NCBI GenBank assembly: GCA_937894065.1
Contig: CALCST010000023.1
Coordinates: 372,001 to 436,000 of the forward strand
DNA: 64,000 nt
Direction: 5' to 3'
From: an uncultured Parabacteroides sp.
GTDB lineage: Bacteria; Bacteroidota; Bacteroidia; Bacteroidales; Tannerellaceae
The stretch's first letter is position 1; each line of letters begins with the position of its first letter. A program made the translations under genes and the position numbers. The notes under the pieces are model-generated. The model saw nothing but the letters and a program-made list of their open reading frames with translations. It searched no databases and had not been told where the DNA came from. Below, piece after piece: positions 46,047 to 53,557 of the stretch.

Positions 46047-46807
46047 AAGCATTGATTATAGAAGACGAAAAAGCTGCTTTACGCAATTTGAAAGCTGTCA
46101 TTGAAGAAGTGGACTATGATATAGATGTTGTCGGTGAAGTTGACAGCATTGCTGACTGTGTGGATTGGATTCGCTCTAATCCTACACCTGATTTGGTGTT
46201 TATGGATATCCATCTTGCCGATGGCTCTGCCTTTGATATATTTGACATTGTTGATATTGAATGTCCGGTGATTTTCACAACAGCCTATGATGAATATGCT
46301 TTGCGTGCCTTCAAGGTAAACAGTGTAGATTATCTTCTGAAGCCTATCAGCAGGACAGAGCTTAAAAAAGCTTTGGACAAGCTTTCTCTTTTCTGTAATT
46401 CCAAACAAAAAGATGAAGGCACAAAGCCTGTAGATTATTTGTCTATAATAAAGGAATTAAAGCGTGAGGAAAGTTATAAAACACATTTCCTTGTTCCTGT
46501 ACGTGATAAGCTGATTCCTCTTTCTGTTGATTCTATTCTTTATTTCTATATTGCAGAAGGAACAGTTAAGGCTGTCGATGTGAATAATAATGAATTTGTA
46601 TTCTCACAGACATTGGATGAGATAACAGAACAATTGAATCCTAAATTGTTTTTCAGGGCTAACCGTCAATATCTGATTTCAAAGAAATCGGTTGCTGATG
46701 CTTGTGTATGGTTCAATGGCCGCCTTGCAATCAATCTTAAGGTTCCTACTTCTGAGAGAATTATAATAAGTAAGGCTAAGGTGTCGGAATTTAAGGAGTG
46801 GTTTTGA
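46043..46807 (+). CDS. LytTR response regulator
   Basis: 254 residues from the ATG that overlaps the kinase stop (ATGA). The receiver domain begins KALIIEDEKAALRNLKAV, with the phospho-acceptor Asp in DLVFMDIHLADG and TTAYDEYALRAFKVNSVDYL after it. The LytTR domain follows from about residue 150 (DSILYFYIAEGTVKAVDVNN, FFRANRQYLISKKSV). An in-frame ATG nine codons upstream is unlikely, as it lies inside the kinase. It should bind paired direct repeats at target promoters, none of which I located. Confidence 0.95.
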   Translation: MKALIIEDEKAALRNLKAVIEEVDYDIDVVGEVDSIADCVDWIRSNPTPDLVFMDIHLADGSAFDIFDIVDIECPVIFTTAYDEYALRAFKVNSVDYLLKPISRTELKKALDKLSLFCNSKQKDEGTKPVDYLSIIKELKREESYKTHFLVPVRDKLIPLSVDSILYFYIAEGTVKAVDVNNNEFVFSQTLDEITEQLNPKLFFRANRQYLISKKSVADACVWFNGRLAINLKVPTSERIIISKAKVSEFKEWF

Positions 46808-46817
46808 AATATTATCA

Positions 46818-46940
46818 GTTGACGAGTTAACGAGTTGACAAGGCTTCAGATAAAAGCTATTTCACCTTGACTTCTTGACTCCTTAAAAACAAAGAGCATT
46901 AATCTCCCTTGTCAACTCGTATCTGAACCCTTGTCAACTC
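46818..46940. repeat. GTTGACAAG-family repeat cluster
   Basis: GTTGACGAG, CGAGTTGACAAGGCTTC, the module AAAAGCTATTTC, CTTGACTTCTTGACTCC and finally CTTGTCAACTC twice. It fills the gap between two convergent genes, one of the few copies not upstream of a start codon. Confidence 0.7.
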
Positions 46941-46944
46941 ATTT

Positions 46945-48795
46945 TCACCTTCTCCCCATATCATCATACAACGTCTGCAGCAGAGCTTTTCCGGATTTAA
47001 GTCTTTCTTCGGATTGCTCTTCTGAATCACCTGATTCAATGAGTGTCTTGTTTCCTTCGTTGTCAAATACTGTATATCCGTCACTGTTCATAAAGCCGAA
47101 TCCGTTTATGAAAGTGTAGAAACTGAAATCCTTTCCATGACATGAAAGCAAGTCCTTGCTGAAACGGAATTCCTTATGTTGAATATCCATCTGTCCCAAG
47201 AGTGTAGCTGCAATATCTGTCTGGTTGCAGAACATATCAAACACCTCTGCATTCTTTATTGCTCCACCAGTCCATATAACAGGAATATGATATCTTCCTG
47301 GTTCGAACTCCTGAGTGCTGTAAGGATATTTGTATCCATGGTCAGCAACAAGAATCACCAGCATATCATCCCAAACAGGAGACTGGCGTATTTTGTCAAT
47401 AAAATTACCAAGGCAACTGTCTGTGAACGCCACAGAATTCAAATATTTGTCTTCAAACTTGTGGAAAGGAACTTCAAACGGTTCGTGACTGCTCAACGTA
47501 AGGAATGTCGTGAACCATGGAGATTCCTCGTTTTCCCTGCTTTTTATTTCTTCATACAAATGTTTGAATGTAATATCATCATTTGCTCCCCATTTGTTTA
47601 ATCGGCTTGTAATCGGGAAATCCTTGTCTGAAGTTATTTTGCTATAACCCGAACTGAAGAAATAACTCTGCATATTGGTGAAATTAATGTCACCGCCATA
47701 CAGCATATCAGATGTATATCCTGCTTCACCAAGGCTTTTGGCAATTGATGGCAAAGTCTGGCTTTTTGCCGGATATTTCATTATTGACGTTGTAGGTTGG
47801 GCAAGATAACCGTTCAGGATTGCAACAGTTCCTCTGTCTGTACGGAAAGAATTGGCATATGCATTACTGAACACAACGCTTTCCTTGCATAATCTGTTAA
47901 GATTAGGAGCTATATCCTTTTCTCCTCCCAATGCTTCAATCGTATTTGCTGAGAAGCTTTCCAAAATAATAAGGAGAACATTCGGACGTTTTGTGTTCAG
48001 AATCTCTTTCTTGCACGGCGAATTTTTGCAACTGTCTGGCTTGCTGTATATACTTTTGAATATTTCTTCTCTTTCTTCTTCAGGATAGAAATTGAACTGC
48101 TCGGCAAAATCCTGCTGTTTCGACAGAGAAGTCATAAGGCTGAAACAAGGATTTATGGCAGAATGGTTCAGAAACTGGTTGTCGCTGAAATATACCATAC
48201 CGACGTTTGCCGTTGAAGTTGTGACACCTCCTCTTATAGGAATGAACATTATTCCACCTGAAATAATTAAGAGTAAAGAGCTTAATATCCGTTTGTTGCA
48301 TGTAGAAACAGGGGCAAGTTTCAGAACAGTCCTATTCATGAACTGATAAATTGCCACAGCATACACGGCAAATGCCAGTATCTGTACAATTAACGTGAAC
48401 ATTGGAACGCTTGCCATAGCATCCTTCGGCGATTGGAGATAGAAGAACAGAGTTGAATCCAACCTGAATCCCCAATAAGGATATAATGCTATATCAACAC
48501 AGAATATTGCGGATACCAATATTGCCATGGTTATGAAATATCCTTTTAGAAATGCTTTGAACCATTTCCCCGGAAACCAAACTGTCAATATTGTAAGTAG
48601 CAATGGGAGGGCAGTGAGATAGCCCGAAACTGTGCAGTCAAGCAAAAGACCGTGGGCAATTACCTTAAGGTAATTTATTGGAGAACAGGCGTTCTCCAAT
48701 GTACTGTTATATAACATGAATACCGGTTTTTGTATTGCAAAAACCGGTAGCCATGCTATGAAAAGTGAGACAATGAATAATAATCTTTGTTTCAT
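46945..48795 (-). CDS. LTA-synthase-like membrane sulfatase-fold phosphotransferase
   Basis: 616 residues. Five N-terminal helices (to about 190) are followed by an extracytoplasmic sulfatase-type domain: PNVLLIILESFSANTIEALG, then RTDRGTVAILNGYLAQPT with the candidate nucleophile Thr, and LVADHGYKYPYSTQEFEPG with metal ligands Asp-His. Related enzymes move phosphoglycerol or phosphoethanolamine to surface glycans or lipids. In Bacteroides the acceptor is unknown, and lipoteichoic acid is not expected. It overlaps the ABC-F gene by 4 bp, so the two are cotranscribed. Confidence 0.9.
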   Translation of the reverse strand: MKQRLLFIVSLFIAWLPVFAIQKPVFMLYNSTLENACSPINYLKVIAHGLLLDCTVSGYLTALPLLLTILTVWFPGKWFKAFLKGYFITMAILVSAIFCVDIALYPYWGFRLDSTLFFYLQSPKDAMASVPMFTLIVQILAFAVYAVAIYQFMNRTVLKLAPVSTCNKRILSSLLLIISGGIMFIPIRGGVTTSTANVGMVYFSDNQFLNHSAINPCFSLMTSLSKQQDFAEQFNFYPEEEREEIFKSIYSKPDSCKNSPCKKEILNTKRPNVLLIILESFSANTIEALGGEKDIAPNLNRLCKESVVFSNAYANSFRTDRGTVAILNGYLAQPTTSIMKYPAKSQTLPSIAKSLGEAGYTSDMLYGGDINFTNMQSYFFSSGYSKITSDKDFPITSRLNKWGANDDITFKHLYEEIKSRENEESPWFTTFLTLSSHEPFEVPFHKFEDKYLNSVAFTDSCLGNFIDKIRQSPVWDDMLVILVADHGYKYPYSTQEFEPGRYHIPVIWTGGAIKNAEVFDMFCNQTDIAATLLGQMDIQHKEFRFSKDLLSCHGKDFSFYTFINGFGFMNSDGYTVFDNEGNKTLIESGDSEEQSEERLKSGKALLQTLYDDMGRR

Positions 48796-50405
48796 CTGTA
48801 TAATTTCTCGCGCAATTCAGCTATTGCTGGATCTGAGATATAATCATCATAATCCATCATCTTGTCAATGATACCATTTGGAGTAAGCTCAATAATTCTG
48901 TTAGCCACAGTCTGAATGAATTCGTGGTCATGGCTTGAGAACAGGATATTACCCTTAAATACTTTCAACGTGTTGTTGAACGCCTGAATAGATTCCAAAT
49001 CCAAATGGTTTGTAGGCGTATCAAGTATCAGACAGTTTGCATCTGTAAGCATCATTCTTGAAATCATACAACGCATCTTTTCACCTCCGGAAAGAACGCT
49101 TACTTTCTTCAGCAATTCTTCGCCTGAGAACAACATTCTTCCAAGGAAGCCTTTCAGGAACACTTCGTTTGTATCCGGAGAGAACTGGCTCAACCATTCA
49201 ATCAGATTGAAGTCAGAATTGAAATATGCTGAGTTGTCCAATGGCAGATATGTAGTTGTGATAGTCTGTCCCCACTGATAAGTTCCGGCATCAGGTTTTT
49301 CCTCACCGTTGATAATCTGGAACAATGCAGTCATCGCACGTGGATCCTTACTGATGAAAACAATCTTGTCTTCTTTTTCTACATTGAAATTCAAGTCACG
49401 GAACAGATACTGACCTTCAATTGATTTTGTAAGTCCTTTGACTTCCAGAATCTGATTTCCAGGTTCACGGTTTGGAGTGAACAGAATACCCGGATAACGG
49501 CGTGAAGAAGGTTTGATTTCTTCGATATTGAGTTTTTCCAACATCTTCTTGCGGCTTGTTGTCTGCTTTGACTTGGCAACATTGGCACTGAATCGGCGGA
49601 TGAATTCTTCCAATTCTTTCTTCTTTTCCTCAGCCTTCTTGTTTTGCTGCTGTTGCTGACGCAAAGCCAACTGGCTTGATTCATACCAGAAGCTGTAGTT
49701 ACCGGCAAACAACTGCAATTTTCCGTAGTCGATATCTACTGTATGAGTACATACTGAGTCAAGGAAGTGACGGTCGTGACTAACCACCAATACTGTATGT
49801 TCGAAATTAGACAGGTAATTTTCCAACCATGATACAGTTTCCAAGTCCAAGTCGTTGGTAGGCTCGTCCAAAAGAAGGTTATCAGGTTGTCCGTAAAGTG
49901 CACGTGCCAGCAACACGCGGACTTTCTGCTTACCGCTCAAGTCTTTCATCAGCATGTAATGCAAGTCTTCACTGATACCAAGTCCGCTCAACAAGGCAGC
50001 TGCATCACTCTCAGCATTCCAGCCTTCCATTTCAGCGAATTTTTCTTCCAGTTCGGCAGCACGTATTCCGTCTTCGTCTGTGAAATCTTCTTTTGCATAC
50101 AGAGCGTTTTTCTCGCTCATAACTTCCCACAGGATAGAATGTCCCATAAGGACAGTATCCATAACTGTATATTCGTCAAAAGCAAAGTGGTCCTGTGCCA
50201 AAACGGACAGACGTTCGCCCGGTCCCATTGATACGCTTCCGCGTGTAGGGTCAAGCTGGCCGCTGATAACTTTCAGAAAAGTTGATTTTCCTGCTCCGTT
50301 CGCACCGATTATACCATAACAATTACCCGGAGTGAACTTTAGATTCACATCCTGAAACAACACTCTTTTACCAAATTGTACATCCAGACCGTTTACTGTA
50401 ATCAT
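48792..50405 (-). CDS. ABC-F protein with degenerate second ATPase site
   Basis: 537 residues, two ABC domains without membrane helices, YbiT-like in size. Domain 1 is intact: Walker A GIIGANGAGKSTFLKVISG, signature LSGKQKVRVLLARAL and LLLDEPTNDLDLE. The linker is Lys/Glu/Gln-rich (about 240-300). Domain 2 has a lost Walker A (FISKDPRAMTALFQIINGEE in place of GxxGxGKST) and LDTPTNHLD with Thr for the catalytic Glu. ABC-F proteins act on the ribosome, in translation or antibiotic protection; this one may use only one nucleotide site. Confidence 0.9.
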   Translation of the reverse strand: MITVNGLDVQFGKRVLFQDVNLKFTPGNCYGIIGANGAGKSTFLKVISGQLDPTRGSVSMGPGERLSVLAQDHFAFDEYTVMDTVLMGHSILWEVMSEKNALYAKEDFTDEDGIRAAELEEKFAEMEGWNAESDAAALLSGLGISEDLHYMLMKDLSGKQKVRVLLARALYGQPDNLLLDEPTNDLDLETVSWLENYLSNFEHTVLVVSHDRHFLDSVCTHTVDIDYGKLQLFAGNYSFWYESSQLALRQQQQQNKKAEEKKKELEEFIRRFSANVAKSKQTTSRKKMLEKLNIEEIKPSSRRYPGILFTPNREPGNQILEVKGLTKSIEGQYLFRDLNFNVEKEDKIVFISKDPRAMTALFQIINGEEKPDAGTYQWGQTITTTYLPLDNSAYFNSDFNLIEWLSQFSPDTNEVFLKGFLGRMLFSGEELLKKVSVLSGGEKMRCMISRMMLTDANCLILDTPTNHLDLESIQAFNNTLKVFKGNILFSSHDHEFIQTVANRIIELTPNGIIDKMMDYDDYISDPAIAELREKLYR

Positions 50406-50426
50406 ATTTAATTATATTAGGTGAGG

Positions 50427-50496
50427 AGGTTACAAGCTGACGAGTTGACAAGATAAAGTATAAAATCCTTCTTGTCAACTCGTCAACTTGTAACCT
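50427..50496. repeat. GTTGACAAG-family 26-bp inverted repeat
   Basis: Arms 50427-50452 and 50471-50496 are complementary at 25 of 26 positions around an 18-nt AT-rich loop. This is the most perfect hairpin of the family. It lies 22 bp upstream of the ABC-F start codon and downstream of xusC. Confidence 0.85.
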
Positions 50497-50557
50497 TGTT
50501 TCTTGTATATTTTCTACAAAACTTCGCAAAGTTACGAAAAAAATCCGGATGCTTTTT

Positions 50558-51664
50558 CTATTTCATCTTTTTTATCCAAAGATAATATCCGCTCAATGGT
50601 AGAACAGCTCCAATCACGCAGGCAAGGAAATACAGAATCTTTGTGATAAATCCTCCCCAGGAGCCTGTATGTAGGGCATAGAATATACCTTTTGCCTTTT
50701 GTGCCATCGGTGTTTCCGAGTATTTTGTCACCGATGTAATCTCTCCGCTTTTCGCGTCGAAATAAACTTTGTCGTTCTTTCTCATTGAGGTGTAGATATT
50801 AGTTCCGACAAATGCCATATCTCTTTGGAATGTTATCTGGCTGTATTCGTCATATCTTTCCTGAATACCGGCAAGAACATTATCCCACACCAGTGTGATT
50901 TCTGTTTTGTCCTTTTCGCTTCTTTTCCCTTTGTTTTCGCTTTCATTGTGGTGCGAGTGCTGTTCGGTAGCCCTGTTGTTGGCTCCAACAAGTGAATAAG
51001 CTGCACTACGGAACCATCCGAATGACCATGTCAGCCCAGTCAGTGCCATCACAAGCAGAAGCAGTGTAGAATAGAACCCCCAAGCCACATGGCTGTCATA
51101 CCAGAATCTTCTCCATCCTTTGCTGAACGACACAGTAAGTCTGTTTTTCAAGGCTCTTCTGTTTCTTGGAACCCAAATCACCAGACCGCTCAGAAGGATT
51201 ACTACCAGAACCAATGTGGAGATTCCCACCACATATTTGCCCACCGACATTTCGCCCTTCACTTCCGGAGGATTCATCATCCAACGGTGCAGACGTCTTG
51301 TGGCAAGGAAGAATTCGCTACTTTCAATCCATCCGTTCACATTTCCGTCGTATGGATTGACGCTCAGTGATTTTCTTCCCATATTGCGGAATGATACAGT
51401 ACAGGCTCTTCCTTCTTTTCCCGGATAGACAATACTGCTGATTTGCAGGCTGTCGCCCATTTGTTCGTTTATTCTTAGTTTTAGTTCCGAAGGTTTCAGC
51501 ATCCTGCCGTTTTCCGGAATTTCAACTTTATACAGGTTTGGTGATGCCAGTTCTTTTATTTCCTGCTCGAAAACCAGGATTGCACCCGTAAGGCAGATGA
51601 TTGATATTATTATGCCTACGGGAATGGATAACCAAAGATGTAGAGAGTGAAAGAGTTTTCGCAT
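50558..51664 (-). CDS. xusC: PepSY-domain inner-membrane protein, XusC-like
   Basis: 368 residues from the ATG complementary to 51662-51664. A longer frame upstream only reads through the repeats. Four helices and PepSY-associated domains: HLWLSIPVGIIISIICLTGA at the start, the Arg-rich RKSLSVNPYDGNVNGWIES, HRWMMNPPEVKGEM, and a final LHTGSWGGFITKILYFLACV with conserved His. Proteins of this type reduce ferric siderophores at the inner membrane. Third gene of the xus-type locus (A, B, C in transcription order). Confidence 0.85.
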   Translation of the reverse strand: MRKLFHSLHLWLSIPVGIIISIICLTGAILVFEQEIKELASPNLYKVEIPENGRMLKPSELKLRINEQMGDSLQISSIVYPGKEGRACTVSFRNMGRKSLSVNPYDGNVNGWIESSEFFLATRRLHRWMMNPPEVKGEMSVGKYVVGISTLVLVVILLSGLVIWVPRNRRALKNRLTVSFSKGWRRFWYDSHVAWGFYSTLLLLVMALTGLTWSFGWFRSAAYSLVGANNRATEQHSHHNESENKGKRSEKDKTEITLVWDNVLAGIQERYDEYSQITFQRDMAFVGTNIYTSMRKNDKVYFDAKSGEITSVTKYSETPMAQKAKGIFYALHTGSWGGFITKILYFLACVIGAVLPLSGYYLWIKKMK

Positions 51665-51742
51665 TGTATGTTTTGAGTTTATTAGTTTTTGAGTTTTTAA
51701 GTTTGTTAGTTGACGAGGATACAAGTTGACAAGGAGACAAGG
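51665..51742. repeat. A-rich leader and GTTGACAAG repeat before xusC
   Basis: On the minus strand the 18-mer AAACTTAAAAACTCAAAA (complement 51687-51704) is identical in the leaders of xusB and the HU-like gene. It is followed upstream by GTTGACGAGG (complement side) and GACAAGGAGACAAGG. Confidence 0.7.
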
Positions 51743-51870
51743 CCTTCCGTTCCATTGGATTTGTAATCCAATGGTTATATTATTCAGGATTTGTAATCCT
51801 GTTCCAAATATGTGGATTACAAATCCACCAATGCCAACCAACGGATTGCAAATCCGTTGGAACAGAAGGC
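51743..51870. repeat. REP-like cluster of four GGATTTGTAATCC palindromes, copy A
   Basis: Palindromes at 51752-51774 (23 bp), 51785-51801 (17 bp, CAGGATTTGTAATCCTG), 51812-51828 (17 bp, GTGGATTACAAATCCAC) and 51838-51860 (23 bp). The first two have core GGATTTGTAATCC. The last two have its reverse complement or GGATTGCAAATCC, so the whole element is also symmetric. The ends are GCCTTC/GAAGGC. It lies in the xusB-xusC gap. Confidence 0.9.
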
Positions 51871-51930
51871 TTCAGGTAAAAAGCTATTTCTTCTTGACTC
51901 CTTAACTTCTTGACTCCTTGACTCCTCCTA
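51871..51930. repeat. CTTGACTCC-type repeats after xusB
   Basis: The module AAAAAGCTATTTC followed by four CTTGACTCC/CTTAACTTC units with an 8-9-bp period. The same run follows the second palindrome cluster at 53511. Confidence 0.6.
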
Positions 51931-51933
51931 AAT

Positions 51934-53337
51934 TCATTCCCCAAACGTCAACTTACCAATTCCACTTATCTGCTCAGAAGCAACAGTGATTCCTTTAGTC
52001 GCCGTAGCTGTTGCAGGGTCAATCTGATAAACCGTAGGCTGGCTTCCGTCAGTAGTCGTAACTGCCACGTTTATGATACCATTATCGTCCACATAATGTG
52101 TGTTGCCGAATCCTGAAATAGTTTCGCTGGCTGGCAAACCGCTTACATAAGTAAGTTTCATATCTTCAGCCTTGAACACAGCAAGCTGGTTCGCTGTATA
52201 TCCTGTTTCAGTCAATGGACGGTCATACATTAGCATTAGGAAATAATCTTCGCTGATAGGCCAGCATCTCACGAATGATTTTCCCCCAGTCTGTTCTTCA
52301 AGATTGCAATAATAGCTTTCGTCAAACTGAGATTCTCCGGCTTTGATTCTTACAACACCGGCAGGTAGAGTAGTCTGCTGTCTCTTGTCTGTCATAGTTT
52401 TTGCAAACGAAGGAGAGAATACATATATATCACCATTTTCTGCACTCCAGATAGTCTGGTAATATCTTGACTTCATACGTCCGCAGGCATAACTGATTTT
52501 GTCAGTCTTTATAAGAGTAGGATTCTGAAGACTTTCGTCGTTGAATATCGCAACCCAGCATTCGTCGGGATACTGAGTCCACTGTAATTCACCTTTCTCA
52601 TATGCGCTACTTCCTGAACCTCCGCTTTCAGTCTTTACCAGGTCGGGATATTTCACATATTTTCCGCCTTCAGCTTTCACACCGTATTTACTCAATCCCA
52701 TCGGAACAGCAACGCTGTATATCTTGTCATTTGATTCCTGAATACCGGACAATGTTACAAACTCACCGTTGCCAAGATAGTTCTCAGCCATAATCACATC
52801 CTTATTGCTTGTGAAAGTCTCATTCTTTACATCAAGATACGACACAAGGAAACCTTGAGGCAGATAACCGTTCTCATCGGCGAGTTCGTTGCCCAAATCT
52901 CCTGTTGACGTTGTAATGATATAATCTTTATATATACCGTATGATGTGAAGCGTTTGATTTCGTATGTATTGTCTCTTTCCTGAATCTTGCCTTCACTGT
53001 TCAGAATATATGAAGAAGTAACACCTGCATTTCCCTGATTATACACAAGGCGGTAGAGATATTTGTCGCCCCAGAACACCCACTGAGTGCTGCTTTCTGT
53101 AGTCAGGCCATTGTTCTGCACTGAAATGCTTCCTTCGGCTAAAGTGTCTGCAGTGAGCAGGTAGTTTGCATCGTCCACTGATGCAGCAATTACATACTTC
53201 GAGATGCTTTCTGTTACATCTGTTCCGTTGTCTGTGTTGTTACCTTCATTAAGAATCGTATCTTCTGAACACGAAGTCATCATTGTGCCGGCAGCCATTG
53301 CTGCGGCAAAAGTTTTTAGTAAGTAGTTTTTAGTCAT
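51934..53337 (-). CDS. xusB: DUF4374 lipoprotein, XusB-like siderophore-binding protein
   Basis: 467 residues. A lipobox ends at C23 (GTMMTSC). The mature part is a beta-propeller-like protein with repeats such as YVIAASVDDANYLLTADTLA and VISGFGNTHYVDDNGIINVA-type blades. It matches the DUF4374 family. In Bacteroides thetaiotaomicron the xusB product of this family binds ferric enterobactin at the cell surface. The order receptor-lipoprotein-PepSY protein is the same here. The gene is bracketed by two palindrome clusters. Confidence 0.82.
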   Translation of the reverse strand: MTKNYLLKTFAAAMAAGTMMTSCSEDTILNEGNNTDNGTDVTESISKYVIAASVDDANYLLTADTLAEGSISVQNNGLTTESSTQWVFWGDKYLYRLVYNQGNAGVTSSYILNSEGKIQERDNTYEIKRFTSYGIYKDYIITTSTGDLGNELADENGYLPQGFLVSYLDVKNETFTSNKDVIMAENYLGNGEFVTLSGIQESNDKIYSVAVPMGLSKYGVKAEGGKYVKYPDLVKTESGGSGSSAYEKGELQWTQYPDECWVAIFNDESLQNPTLIKTDKISYACGRMKSRYYQTIWSAENGDIYVFSPSFAKTMTDKRQQTTLPAGVVRIKAGESQFDESYYCNLEEQTGGKSFVRCWPISEDYFLMLMYDRPLTETGYTANQLAVFKAEDMKLTYVSGLPASETISGFGNTHYVDDNGIINVAVTTTDGSQPTVYQIDPATATATKGITVASEQISGIGKLTFGE

Positions 53338-53340
53338 ATG

Positions 53341-53390
53341 TTTTGAGTTTTTAAGTTTATGAGTTTTTTAGTTGACGAGTTGACAAGGGA
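53341..53390. repeat. A-rich leader and GTTGACAAG repeat before xusB
   Basis: The 18-mer AAACTTAAAAACTCAAAA (complement 53341-53358) lies four bases from the xusB start codon. GTTGACGAGTTGACAAGG (53371-53388) is next to it on the + strand. Confidence 0.75.
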
Positions 53391-53510
53391 GCCGTTCCAT
53401 TGGATTTGCAATCCAATGGTTATGTAATTCAGGATTTGTAATCCTGTTTCAATAATGTGGATTACAAATCCACCAATACTAACCAACGGATTGCAAATCC
53501 GTTGGAACAG
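53391..53510. repeat. REP-like cluster of four GGATTTGCAATCC palindromes, copy B
   Basis: Palindromes at 53397-53419, 53430-53446, 53457-53473 and 53483-53505 with the same lengths and order as copy A. The centre of the first differs (GCA for GTA), a change that keeps the palindrome almost intact. It lies in the xusA-xusB gap. Confidence 0.9.
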
Positions 53511-53557
53511 AAAAGCTATTTCTTCTTGACTCCTTAACTCCTTGACTTCTCAATTTC
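53511..53557. repeat. CTTGACTCC-type repeats after xusA
   Basis: AAAAGCTATTTC then CTTGACTCCTTAACTCC and CTTGACTTCTC, the same order as at 51871-51930. It touches the xusA stop codon. Confidence 0.55.

Noticed and set aside
51665..51841. 59-codon extension of xusC
   Set aside because: It is read-through of the A-rich leader, GTTGACAAG repeat and palindrome cluster A.
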